In this document: positions 35,992 through 48,019 of the stretch, one piece after another
How the letters are laid out: each line of letters starts with the position of its first letter
How positions within the stretch are numbered: the stretch's first letter is position 1
Source of the DNA: Parelaphostrongylus tenuis
Taxonomy: Eukaryota > Nematoda > Chromadorea > Rhabditida > Metastrongylidae
Reading direction: 5' to 3'
DNA length: 64,000 bases
Assembly (NCBI GenBank): GCA_019055375.1
Contig: JAHQIW010001404.1
Coordinates: 1-64,000, forward strand
The notes under the pieces: generated by a model
Told to the model about the DNA's origin: nothing
What the model saw: the letters and a program-made list of their open reading frames with translations, nothing else
Databases searched by the model: none
Program-made: the position numbers and the translations under genes

Positions 35992-36490
35992 ATGAGCGGG
36001 CCATCTCTAGCAAGTACAAAATACATTTCCGGAGAGAGCAGTGATACAACTTCAACTAGCTACTACCCTGTAAGCTTACGGTTTTGTAACTTGCGACAAT
36101 GATATTCAATTATTTATCTTCCCTGTTAGTTTTCAATATGAGAACAGAGCTGAATATTTCTCTATGTTTTTAATACGGCAAACTCAGAAGGCATGGGAGT
36201 ATACTGATTGCTTGTAGAGCAAAAAAAGTTCTAATAAGCTTAAGAAATTCAGGAGAGTTTAATTTCATAATTTACGTAGTGCTCTCACAAGACTTCATGT
36301 ATTGATGATAAGTATCATGCAATTCCCTTCTTTGTTGACCCGTTCGGAACGGCAATAAAAATCGCTGCGCGGCTCTAAATCTCAAAGCGGGGTGCACTTT
36401 CGTCATCAGATTTCACCTTCGTATTAGGAACATTTTTGCGTTTTTCGTTTCATCTCAATATCTCATGGACTACTCCATACATTCATATGC
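35992..36490 (+). pseudogene. Partial sec-15 pseudogene (exons 1-4)
   Basis: 35992-36069 aligns with sec-15 exon 1: MSGPSLASTKYISGESSDTTSTSYYP against MDGSSLASTKDTAGESSDTASTSYQP, written in segments. There is one 1-nt deletion near the 3' end and a GTAAGC donor. A 60-nt intron (62 in the gene) leads to an exon-2 relic at 36130 (CAATATGAGAACAGAGCTG against CGATATGAGCGCAGAACAG). An exon-3 relic starts at about 36253 (GTGCTCTCACAAGAC) and an exon-4 relic lies near 36430-36490 (SQYLMDYS against YQGFVDSM). Introns are retained, so it arose by DNA duplication, not retroposition. It is frame-broken. Confidence 0.75.
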
Positions 36491-37499
36491 TTTCGGAGCA
36501 TGCATATCTTTCATGAGTGGAGATAAGCGCTAATTTAACGCGCAATCATGTTCAGTATTTAGTCAGTTGTAAAAAGTTGGTTAATGTCTATTATAACATA
36601 GGACTTTGAACTTGATATTTTGCACTATATTCGATACTCAAAAGTTATCAAGCGATCGGAAGTCAGAAAAGAATGGATAGTTGGTCAAAAACGCTGCTGC
36701 GTACTACATGGGATACCAAGTCGTCAATAACTCGCACTTCTTTCATTGGCGCTTAGAAAATGGGACCTATTTAGACAAATAGAACAGTCTTTTTCTATTG
36801 TTGTATAAATCCATTTACATTTTACTAATATGATCAGTACTCGTCGTCGCAACCTTTGCCACTAGACATGCCTATTTATCTTGCATGCTCTACGTATTCT
36901 TGCAGTTGATTGTTCTTGAGGCAACACCCTGTGTCTTGTTCAATCACACTTCTCAGAACGACTTCAACGTGATCACGAGCAGGTGACTGTGGCGGTTCAC
37001 CAGCGTTAACAGACTTGATCGGCCTAATTGCTTCCTTGGGCATCTTCTTCCACCTCCACCGCTAGAATATACGCTTTGTATATTTCTACGAATTACTGAT
37101 AGCTGGCATATAAAAAAGTTGAGTTACTTTGTCTCAAAAATGTTTGTCCCGAAAACCATAGGCGACCTCTCGAAAACTAGTTAACACTACACATATCTCA
37201 TTTGCTCGTTATTGCCACTCGGCATTTAATGTCTTCGGAGGTGCGCTTTTGAATGTAGCGACTGAGGAAATTACGAAAAAATTCGATTTTCGGCTCTCGG
37301 CCAGTGATTTATACTTGCTAGAGATGGCCCGTTCATTCATATGATATGTCGGTAAAAATACGAGTACAGGGCGCGCAAACAGTTTTATCATGCAGATAAT
37401 TCAGCAGTAAAAATCTACTGCATAAGCAATATGTTCTTTCAATTGAAAGGATAATTACGTTTATTGAATCAACAATCATAACAAATAGCAAAAACATTT

Positions 37500-39150
37500 A
37501 TAACAAGTTCTCGAAATTGCCTCCTTTAGCCTTTATACATTTACGAAGTCGATAACAGAAATTTCCAACGATGCTCGCACACGTTTCCACCGTAATTTCT
37601 TCCAAAGCGCGTGTCAAAGCCGTTTTACCAGTTTGACGAACATCCTTGATAGGCACGCGGAGTCGCGTCGTCGCTTGCGCGGCACTCAGCTAGCCGGGAC
37701 ATCTGCGTATCTGTGCGAAACTGTCGTTGTGTTAGCGCTCTCTCCAGCAAACGCCTTCACTCCACGCCGCCGTCTCGGCAGGTGATTGAGAGTGTGGGAA
37801 AATTTAGAGTCACAACAAAGGCAGAGGAGAGTGTGTCCTGGGTATGGACAACTAGGAAGCTGTCACTATCACCATCACTACCACTACCACTATCACCACC
37901 ATAACATACCACTGCCACTTCACTACCACTATCACTATCACTACCACTAGACTGCCAATATCACTATCATCATCACTATCATCATTGTCACTATGATCAT
38001 TACCATTATCATCATTACCGAAATCATCATTATCACTTTCATCATCCTTATTGCTATAATCATCGTTATCACTATAACTAGTGTTATCGCAATCATAATC
38101 GAACGTAAGTATGGTTCATTTTACGAGCTACAAGTTCGGCTGTTGGTCACTATAACGTCTAGCACTGTGTAAGTGTCCTTATCAGATCTCATAAAAGCCC
38201 AAAACAGTGGCAATTATTATCACTTTTGTAATAATTGGTATTATCGAAAGCTTAATCGTTATCACTGTCATAGTCGTTATCATAATAGTTACCATTTAGG
38301 GATGTAGTTTTGTCGTTGAGACATAAGAAAGTGAATCGCCGCCTTTCTTACGGAGCGTGACGCCGCCATTGCAGTAAGTGAGAAGATGTGACGCAGCGCG
38401 GTGTGGGAAGAAACGTACCACATCGCCTTCAAAGTACGCTTGTGTGAAGAGTAGCCAAGACTTTCTCCTCCGGTATGGGCTCCTGTTGGAACGTAATTCA
38501 TCGGCACCAAAGTGTTGAGTACTCCAAGGCTCCAGTACGCCGCGTAAAACTTGCTGCTAATAGATGGCAGCGTTGATTTTGACGCTTCTGTTATTGTAGA
38601 CAAATGAAGCCCTTACGGTGGCGCAAATACCTGCCCAGACATTCGCACAGGTCGGACAATGAAACCCATGCTTTTGCTATTGCGGACTTATGCTGGACCC
38701 TCCAGAAGAGTTGAGGTCGATTCTGGCGACTGCGAAGAAGTTCAACCATAAATATCTTCGTATTCGCAAAAAGCACCTCTATAAATGAAGAACATCTACA
38801 AACGGAGCATTCGGCGAGTCTTTGTAAGCCGTATTACTATCATCTTTTTGTCCAGAAAGTGAACCGAAGGATCTTGTGACCGGGCAGCTTCAGCTCATTT
38901 TTGACACTGTTTTGGACGTTTGGCTCGCTTATTTTGAACTTTCCGAGCCATTCTGCGCAGCGAGTGCTCTGGATTTCGTTCAGTCTGGCAACGGATCTTC
39001 CGAATGTTTTTCTGAAATGAACGAGGTGTTTGAACGACCTCTTCGAGGACAGTCGATAGTCTTTCCACTTTCTTCGAAACGTTTCATGGCTTCGTTGACA
39101 GTTGCTGTTCTGAAGTCGATTTCAGCAATGTCGGCCATTTTCATTCCCTT
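37500..39150 (-). pseudogene. Tc1/mariner-superfamily transposase, split by satellite
   Basis: Read from 39150 down to 37500. The N-terminal helix-turn-helix region is at 39150-38980 (KGMKMADIAEI, ATVNEAMKRFEESGKTIDCPRRGR). The catalytic middle is at 38870-38300 (LFANTKIFMVE, AIAKAWVS, SVKINAAIY, LEPWSTQHFGADE, YFEGDVVRFFP). About 440 bp of satellite follows (38300-37866), then the C-terminus (FCYRLRKC, KGGNFENLL) at about 37740-37500. Several frameshifts and stops are present. The 3' half lies in the right arm of the foldback. Confidence 0.8.
37866..38100. repeat. ATTATC/ACTACC satellite, right arm
   Basis: Reverse-complement counterpart of 35160-35462, shorter by about 70 bp in its variable part. 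Confidence 0.85.
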
Positions 39151-39335
39151 CTTGTGCATGCGCTCAACTCAGCAATTTCAACCACCGCCTCGAGTAAGCG
39201 AGTCATCTGAAAGCCGCACGATTTTGTTTACTCATTTAGGGAAATTTCTCCTGTTCAAAAAATCTTCTAAATTTCTAAAGAATCGTAGAGGAGACTTTGT
39301 TTTACCTACGTTGAGCGTGTTCTTGAGACCTCGCT

Positions 39336-39900
39336 CACAACAATATAATCTGTTAAAATATGTTGAGACTTTCATGAAGTCTGTTATGACATTTATACAA
39401 CGTAAAACGCATGTTTCTACATTAAAGCCTCGTCATTCGATTCAGTGAGTTTCGTAGGGAGATATCGCCTCCATAGAGAAACCGACGCCAAAACATTCAC
39501 GCTTGCCGTTTGGTGAAATGATCACCCAAAACACATGCCATCATGCACTATCTAAGTGCCTCCGAAAGACTCGGAATATGTCATTAGATTATATATTGTT
39601 TTAAGTGAGGTCTCAAAAACACTCAACACGAAAGATATGACAATCACGTTCTAGCAGTCACGAGCAATCGAGTGTGCAACACTGACCGTTGGGTGATCTT
39701 TGCACCAAATGCATGCTGTAAATGATTGGCGTTGGTTTCTCTATATAGAGAATATCTCCCCATGTATTATCACTAAAATGAAAGGCACCGTGCAACTGAC
39801 GAGGCAGTAATGTTGAAGCACTTGCCTTGGGCCGTATACATGCCATGAGAGACCTCACGAAAGCCCCAAAATATGTACTGAATTATCATTATATTTTGTC
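39336..39900. mobile_element. Foldback MITE
   Basis: 39336-39560 and 39665-39900 are diverged inverted repeats. They share GAC(T/C)TCATG(A)AAGTC-type ends, GCCTCGTCA, GTTTCTCTATxxAG, GATATCTCCC and GCATGxxATG blocks. There is no internal reading frame with protein features. The family is different from the CACGTG foldbacks. Confidence 0.65.
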
Positions 39901-41599
39901 AGATAAGGACATGACATATTTTGAGCTGTAAGGTCTAGTGGTATGCAGGCGCCTGCTGCGTCCTATTGGGGCTTATCAGTACCACCTTCCCTCGGTTCAG
40001 TCGATCTTGAGGTTAGATAATCCTCTGTAAAGGTGTCGACGCCAAGTAAAAAAATCACCCCCAATTCAGATGATGGAGTTACCCGACATTGCGGTGACCG
40101 ACAGTCGAGCTCGTAGTTATTACATCAGATCATACCTCTTCTATTGGCTGCTTTTTTCTAGATAAAGAAGTATAGATATTATTATTTTAGCAGCACTATC
40201 TCGACTCATCGGTATGCCACAGAGAGTCGTTGTTTAAGGGGGATTCACATTCAGTCATCTCCAACAACTGCTGATTAAGGCGAATGCGTGGCGCACCTAT
40301 AGATGACTATCAGACGAATATCAAAAGCGAGCATGGAAAACACTTTGTAAAGGCAAAAATCATAAGCGATGCTTGTAGCTTAATGGTAGAAAATGATCTA
40401 CAGTGAACACATGATCAATCAATATTAGTTCTTCGGTTCTTTTCCGTTAAACGGCACGGGATGAAGAAACGACCCCTTTCGCTGGACAAGAACTTTTATA
40501 GGACAGTAATTAATCAACCGAAAACTCAAATTGCTAGCTGGCGTGATACGTGGTCTATTCTTTAGATAAAATTTTTTATTTTTTTGGTATCTGAATCGAA
40601 CGTTTGATCTGGAGTTTCTTCCAAAACGGAAAAACAATTCCTGAACTATTGACAAAATTCACTTCACTTGGACGCCATCGATCGATGACCACGCCGACTC
40701 CCCCCTCCCTTCCCCCTTTTATTCCCGCCTCGCAACTTGCGTATTGCCCCAAGAACACTTACTCGCGTATGTGAAGCGACCTAATTTTCCTGCACAGAAA
40801 CAGTCTTATCAAAAAATAAGCACAGCATTGGAAAGATCTGTTTGTAACAAGAATAACGCTTGTGTGGAACACAATGCTTTCATCTCATTGAAGCACTAAT
40901 ATGACAACTTTTTCAAAAACCGGCCGCGTATCGCGCTAGCCGGAGGCTCATGCTTCCGAATGATTACTAACATTCTTTTGAAAAGTGCTTTTCAGAAAGA
41001 AGGAGCGCTTCATCATCCCATTCCATCTAACGAATAATTACCGGTTCTTTCATGGCTTAACACATGACAACAGAATTATATGAAAATTTCATGCGGCTAA
41101 CGTTTAGAAGTATACGTCCTTTTTTATAGTCGATGATTCGAATCGACTGGCCTAGATCAGCTGCAATGTAGTATGTGCTGCATTATAGAAGGTATTATAA
41201 CTATTAGCTATTACCGAGGTTGTGAAGGGGACTCGGCTTCAATGTAGGCAAGTGATTGTTGATTCGATCACATAATCCGCGTTAATTACACTCTTCATCG
41301 ACTTGCTGTTGACAAATTGATGCTAACGGTGTCTGGAAGAATACAGATACAACATTGAAAGATTGATAGATCTCAGCACTTTATTGTATAGGTCAGATGA
41401 GAAAACATCACCTACAATGTTACGTTTGCAGTCAAATGCAGATTCAATCTTCAGAGATTTTGAAACGCCAAACGCTGTTGAGTCAGTGATGCTGCAAATA
41501 TTCCTTCAGTTTTTATCTTCCTGTTTCCAAATATTTACTTTTTATTCATTCGCGATTATTATTTTGGCTGCCTAATAATGAATTTCATTTTTGCTAATC
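39901..41599. other. Intergenic, no gene seen
   Basis: Includes a unit of the dispersed AT-rich repeat (about 40840-41040, CTGGACAAGAAC near 40483). No convincing coding signal is seen. Confidence 0.5.
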
Positions 41600-42240
41600 A
41601 TTTCAGGCCACTAATGAGGCAGTGATGAGCGTCTTCCTTGGTTTATAAGCGGATTCGACTTTTTCTCAGTCACTTTTCAAAGAATGCACTAAATCAAAAT
41701 TCATCACGATGTAGTGAGGACTTCGATTGTAATTCATTTCTTTACTCTGACTAATCATTATCCATGTGACTGCCTACTCTATTTGTTGGTGTATTATTAT
41801 GAGAAAAACATTTAATATTATATGAAAAACAAAGGAACTAATGAAACATGTGGAGGAGTTCGCACAACAAGTGAACACGGACCGTCCTGTATCCAATTTG
41901 AATAATGTTATAAGAAATATCGACTGAATAGAATTGCTTCTTAAAAAAATCAAAGTCCAACAGCTTTCGCCTGCCACATTGCTGGCGGCCATTTCGCCAT
42001 GATGATGCTTGTGGTCTACACAGATTTTCTTTCCTTCAGAAAGCCAGCTCTAACGAAAGATGTTCAAACCATGGTAGTTCCTAAGATTCTCGTTTGCTCC
42101 CTAGAAAAAGGACCTAAAGTCGCTTTTTTATAGTTACATTTATCTGTGTCAGCTTCCACGACACAAAGTCCCGTCACCGTGCTGCGATGATGATGCAGAT
42201 GACGGTGCCTACCTTGGCTGTAAGAGACTTTGTTTCATAG
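41600..42240. repeat. Segmental duplicate of 52640-53290
   Basis: Shared ordered blocks with 52640-53290 are GCACTAAATCAAAAT / ACACTAAATCGAAAT, TTTACTCTGACTA, TTCGCCATGATGATG followed by TTGTGGTCTACA, and the nearby TTCTTTCC/CTCTCT block. Conservation is strongest around 41985-42025. On the minus strand that block encodes VDHKHHHGE followed by LADS or MAAS. It may be a decayed gene exon. I do not recognise the family. Confidence 0.5.
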
Positions 42241-42256
42241 AAGACATTTTAAATTA

Positions 42257-44290
42257 CAGAATGTGAGATCAAATGTTTTTCAGGTTCTGACAATGTATTT
42301 TGAGCCTTTTATAGGGTCTGTTACGAGCACTTATACCATGCAAGACACGTGTTTCGGTTATCGAGCTTCGTAAGTTGCACAATTCTTTTTCGTTCAGTCG
42401 GTTCCACTGAGATCTATCCCTTATATGAAGGAAGCGATAACGAAATTTCACAGCCAACGTATGGTGCAGCAATTACCATAGCGTTTTCTCAAAGCGATTG
42501 ATTGTCGATATGGCGTACGGCTGCTACGCTTCAGAATTTCAAGCATTTTACTACAAATGTTTTTAGGAAGAGATTACTAATAGAAGACTTTCAAAAAGTC
42601 TTTTCTACTTCTTGCCCATCAGCGACACCACATTCAGAGTTCAGATGACGATTGAGAAGAACTCCTAGAGTTGGAAAAAGCAGTAATCAAAGCAGTCTCT
42701 AACTTTTACAGATTTTTAGTAGTTCCCAGACCATCTAAAGATGAACAGTTTAGGCACTCTTTCAAGAGAGCCATAACTCGCCGGATGGAGAGGCTATACA
42801 TGTTTATCGACGTGATAGCACTTTGTAAAAACGTGTCGGATAACTCTGCATTGCAAACCATCTACGAACTTTTTGTACAACATCAAAGGCGATATGCATG
42901 TATGGTTGCCTATCTGGTATTTTATGGTTTTCCTGAAAGAGCGTAATCTTTAACGGTCCGAACATCATTTCGTACACATGAGGGTTAACAATGGCTCAGC
43001 CATTGACGCCCAGCTTAGGTTTTACGTCAAAAGTGGAAGTTCCACTAACTGATCTCCGGCCATACTCCACTGTAGGTGCGTATGAGTGAAGGTTATATGC
43101 TATATTCAAGAGGAACTGGGCAGATGTTTTAGGATGTTTATTGAACAGTCAAAGTATATAATATTCGCCCACAAGATACAGTGAAATAATTGGAAGCTTT
43201 TCCGAACGTGCACATTAATTGAGCGATAACGGCTGTAATATGCAGTGGTACCGCAAGCCAAGTAATAAAAACACCCTGGTTCAGTGCTCCCCTCTCACCA
43301 CTACGCAAAAAAGGCGCTAGTAAAAAAAATGTTCCATACATAAGCCGGGGCGGAGAGCAAACGGTACTGTAATAGAGCAGAGAGTAGAACTCGTGAAAAT
43401 GATTCGGCAAACAGTCCTTTCAAATGGCTACAAGTTTGTAGCTCCTTGGTTTAGGTTTAGATGAAACAACACGCCTATAAACGACGATTACTGCAAAAGC
43501 AGAGTCCCGCTATTCCTCAATTTTCTTTCAAATGAGATAAGTACAGCTCTAAAACGCTGTTTGAAAAGGGCTCTCACAGGGAAATCGAAAGGAATATTGA
43601 AATATTACCGAATGCTCTGGGGCTCCAAACAATTCGTCGCCTCAATACAACCATCACTGCACAACGAAACAATGCCAAACATGCCGCAAAGGTAGAGACG
43701 GTGACTGCTTGAGTACGGGTACAGTCCACCTGATTTTTTGTGAAAATTTGGCGAAAACAATGACATCTAGTTGAGAAGCGTCATACTAAACCAAACACCC
43801 CGTTGAGCACGCATAGGGCACAGGCGCACAACGGACTGATTTCCGATATAGAAGTCATTATCCCCACGCATAAACACAAAATATTTGCGAGGAACATCTC
43901 AAAAGCGTTTTCTATTAGTATTAATATATCAGTCGTAAACCACACGGAGGAACGCCTCGTATTCACTCGCAATATTAGTCAATATAAAACGCTTGTTTTG
44001 ATGTGGGAGATGATTACGAGTCCATGTGATTCCTGTCCGGTGGTCTCCACTTGAATAAATTAGTGGAAAACCTATAAAAAGAGGTATGTCGGAAATTGAT
44101 TTTGCGCTTGATGCGATTGAAATTTGAGACTAGCGATGTTTCCTAAACGAGTAATGGAGGTGTTCGGCTGACTGGATCGTAGACAACCTGATATTTCCAG
44201 GCTCCGAAGGAAGCGAGATAGCCGAAACGTCAGCTCACTGGATAAAAAATGTTATGATACCTCATGTTTTGCTTGAGAAGAAAGTGAGGA
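42257..44290 (+). pseudogene. Penelope-like element, copy 1 (decayed)
   Basis: The RT start (FKRAITRRMERLYMFIDVIALCKNVSDNSALQTIYE, in segments) lies at 42770-42890 and aligns with the better copy at 45900. Downstream, 43676-43740 encodes KQCQTCRKGRDGDC then TVHLIFCE, the Cys-rich linker that leads into the GIY-YIG endonuclease. KIFARNISKAFSI-like sequence follows at 43880. The 3' end (44150-44270) has the TTTCCAGGCTCCGAAGG and GCCGAAACG motif shared with the other copies. Many stops and frameshifts are present. Confidence 0.75.
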
Positions 44291-44689
44291 ATTATAACTA
44301 GGCTCTAACACATCAATATATTAATCAAAATAGGCCAGATAATTCCGTAAGAGAAGTGATCAAGATATACTAAGTACAATATGTATCAAAAGTGCAAGGT
44401 AAAATATTGTAGCGAAAAGGTTGGCTCTGCAATTCAGATGATACAACAAGGAACTTTTTTTTCTTGAAACGAAACTGCTTATTCAGCTTCTTTAATCGGT
44501 CATGACGGGCCTTTGATTACAACATTGACGGTGCTTTCGATTTGTCATTCGCGGAAATGACAAAATAGAGTATATGTACAGCATATCGGATGACGTTTTT
44601 AACGTGTTGGTGATGAGTAAAATTTTCTGTTCCCCATAAATTTTTGCTAACTATTGAAAGAAGACTCTTTTTTTCGGACTTTATTTTTG

Positions 44690-44765
44690 AATTGAATTTT
44701 GGATCGCATAGTAAAAATCGTCATTTTAAAACACTCACCGTTTTGATGTTTGGGTCTATCAATGA
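44690..44765 (-). mobile_element. Penelope-like 3'-terminal fragment
   Basis: GGATCGCATAGTAAAAA and AAACACTCACCGTTTTGATG match 63850-63895 and, inverted, 47235-47290. The fragment is an isolated terminal piece opposite in orientation to the copies on either side. Confidence 0.6.
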
Positions 44766-45049
44766 CTTCGGTTCAAGCAAGATCTACTATATTCGCAATT
44801 GAATAAGTGTGAATCGAAAGTCGTATTGTATCCAGTTTTTGGAGAATCGCCATTGGAGGAAATTCAAGGTCATTTTTGATCTGCAATTCTATTACGTCAA
44901 TTGCCAAAGTAATCCTATGCACAACATTCGAAAATCATTGAACAAACCGCGTAAACCAGCTTCATCAACAAAACTTCACAATACCGTGAAACAAAGCCCT
45001 GAGAGTCAATCTAACATCAGTAATGTGTCAGATCAATCAAGGGTCACCG

Positions 45050-47420
45050 TGTAAGGAGGCATGACTCTTCCCGATAATGCGCGCCCGCTCTTCGAAATGA
45101 GCTTAAGTTTCTCACCAGCGCAATCCATTTCTGGGAATTCCTGTGTAGTATCGCATGCAATTTGCAAGAACTTTAGGACCGACTCCACTATAAGGCCGGA
45201 CTAGCATCATGCAAGACGCAAAAGCGTCGGGGCAATACCAACACCACCTTTTCCACGAGCGATCTTCAAGCATCAAAGCTCCAATAACAAGGTAGATAAC
45301 AATTTCCGCATAATTCCAAACGAAACTCTCAAAATTAACCAATATCGCGGGAGAATGTTTAGCTCTAAGCGCACATCAGTGCAAATTAAGCGGCATGCGA
45401 CAGATACGGGAGCTGATACATTTAAAGCAATTACACTATCAGTTAGTGACAAGGGAGGAGAGTTTGTAGTTATTTCCATCAGTTAGATATTGCAATAACG
45501 AAAAAACATCTTGGAGACACCATACTTCATCGCTCATCATCTGATAATGAATTCCAAAAGCAATATGGAAAAAGGAACCAAGAATGGGTAAAATTAGCAA
45601 ATTCGGCTGGTTTAGAACCGTCCATTATCTCTCAACTAGAACTTAGCCCACCATCATGTTTCGTCTTATACTTACTTAATAGAATTCATGAGTTGTTATT
45701 GCACTGATGATCTCTTGCCCACTAATTCATCAAATTTCAAAGTTAGACAGATCGTGAGCTGCATAGGCGGGCTACAGATAGGACAACGTGGTTCTCAAAC
45801 CTAATACTAGTTCAAGTACTCAAACACTTTCCTACCCATCTCAACATCACCCAAATGTTTCTAGACCACTTACGTAACGCGTCTCGCAACAACACGTATG
45901 TAATGGAATCTTTCGACGTGACCGCCCTTTATACAAACGTGTCGAATGAGTCCGCAATGCAAACCATATACGAGTTTCTAACGGAGCACGGAAGGGAAAC
46001 AAACATGTATGGCTTCTCCATCCGGCAGATTATGGCTCTCTCAAAAGGTGCCTAAACTGTTCAATCTTTAGATGGTCCGGGAACTATTTTGTCCAAATCA
46101 GAGGGCTGGCAATGGGACAACGACTAGCGCCAACACTCGCTATAGCCTTTATGTCGAAAGTGGAGAGCCCAATAATCGATCTCCTGCCTTCAAGTTAAAT
46201 ATATATGACTGCTTGTCGTCTACTCAACCCAAGAGGAGATGGACAAATGCTTTGACTTGCTGAACAGTCAGTCAGAGTACATAAAGTTCACGCGTGAGAT
46301 ACCGAAAGCAAATTGGCTCCCGTTTTTGAACGGTCAAGTCAACCTGTCCAAAAAACACCTACAATACAAAATGGTACCGAAAATCAAGCAATAAAAACAT
46401 CGTTGTTCATTACCTATCAGCTCATCCTTCACACGTGAAACGCGAGCTTCTTAAGAATATGTTCCGAACAGCGGCAAATGTGTGCACAGGAAAAAAACAC
46501 AAGGTAGAACCCCTATACTTGGCGCGAAAAATTGCCATCTCTACTGGCTACGATACGGTAGGAGCTCCTCGGGTTAGACTTAGAGGAAACTGTATGCTAC
46601 CAAACGACAATCTGGCGACAAAAGGTTCCTTTCCTCCTGCCTTTTATCTCCAGCGAGATAAGCATAGACATCAAACGCTGCCTAAAAAGAGCAGGTTTGG
46701 GTAATTTGGTAGCAATAGTTGAAATAACTCCGAAGACACTAAAGCGCCAATTAGCCCGCAATCGGCTGTATGACCGCCTCTACGAAGTCAATGACTGCAA
46801 AGTTTGCCCAAAGGCAGAGACGGCGACTGCATGAGATAGTGTACAAATTTCTTAGTCTCTTGCGAGGCACGCGCAATGAGTGCATTGGCGAAACGGGTAG
46901 TCCACTATTCCTCCGTGAAAACCGCACTAGGTTTGGTTGGGCAAGTCTGATCCAAAAATTCCACTAGGCACGCAAAAAACTTGCATTAGTAATGTTCGGT
47001 GTCAAATTCACGATACTCGCACAGGGATCAAAAAAAATCTGAGCCTAAAACATTAGAAGCCTTTTAGATACATAGCAAAGACCCGAAAATGAACCGAAAA
47101 GAAGAGTGCCTCGTAATCACGCGTGACCTCGAACCATACCTCAGGCTGATCCCTCCGGCCTGAGTTAGGCACAGACCATTGGTGCAGTGACCCTAAGCGG
47201 CTGGTCTTCAATGAATAATGAAAAACCCAAACATCAAAACGGTGAGTGTTTAAATATGAAGTTTCTACTATGCGATCCAGAATTCATTTCTAGCGTTTTC
47301 TGCTAGGGTTATGGAGGTTTTGGTTCAGTGAATTATGGATCAATGTGATTTTTTCAGGCTCTGAAGAAGGCGACCCGCCGAAACGGTAGCCACCCGGTTA
47401 TTGTAATATTCGCGCTGCAT
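45050..47420 (+). pseudogene. Penelope-like element, copy 2 (best preserved)
   Basis: Read on the + strand. The N-terminal region (45090-45480) includes VSDKGGEFVVIS, the usual DKGG motif. A palm region follows with ESFDVTALYTNVS (motif A, 45910-45945) and QIRGLAMGQRLAPTLA (motif B, about 46090-46140). The YIDD box is broken by a 1-base loss at about 46199. VPFLLPFISSEISIDIKR lies near 46640. A Cys-rich linker and GIY-YIG remnant (NECIGETGSPLFLRENRTR, about 46875-46935) follow. The 3' region at 47340-47400 carries the GGCTCTGAAGAAGGCGAC motif. At least three frameshifts separate these blocks. RT plus GIY-YIG in this order is diagnostic of Penelope-like retroelements. Confidence 0.85.
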
Positions 47421-48019
47421 TACTAACTGCATTGCTGTGTACTTCGCTGATATTCTATGAATGATATCAATAACACCTCGGAACGGCCAAGCAGAAGTAA
47501 ATGCTCGTTTATTTTTAATAACCAGGGACGTAAATGAACAAGCCAATAAATATCTGGGGATCATCGTTCTACTGATCACTTTGCGCACTAGAATTAAGCC
47601 TCCAAGCGTAGAGAACATGAAGTGTTCTTCCCCCTTGTAGTAGAATGTTTCTAAAGTACGTTATGTGTTGAATAACATCCTTTTCGTTTCGCGTTTTATT
47701 GAGATATCGCTCAAAAGAATGTAATATTATAGCATTTTTGAATATAACCAGATAAATTAGAACAGGTAACGTTTGACATACGTGCTTTAGTATATTTTGG
47801 CATGGAAAATCACTATGTTATCTCACCTTCTTTGTTCTAATGATGCCGTTAAGAATCTTCCTTACACCTGACCTTGTCAATTTTCTTTTCATCACAGCAA
47901 CGATGGATTAAGTCGATTGCTTTTATTTCTTGCGATGATTGAAAGGGAATGTCGTTCGAATAAATCATCGACATCGATTTGTTGTTATTGGGCTGTACCA
48001 CTATATTTTCGAATTTTGA

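Larger units (their letters stand above)
34923..38330. mobile_element. 3.4-kb foldback: satellite, transposase end, sec-15 start
   Basis: Arms of about 1.1 kb (34923-36017) and 1.0 kb (37318-38330) are reverse complements. From the outside in, each holds a transposase middle fragment (TCAACGACAAAACTACATCCC), a TGATAATG/GGTAGTGATAG satellite block, the C-terminal end of a Tc1/mariner-superfamily transposase, an AT-rich 3' end, and the first codons of sec-15 (ATGARCGGGCCATCTCTAGC). The 1.3-kb centre (36018-37317) holds a decayed copy of sec-15 exons 1-4 and unassigned sequence. The arms differ mainly in satellite length. Confidence 0.85.
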
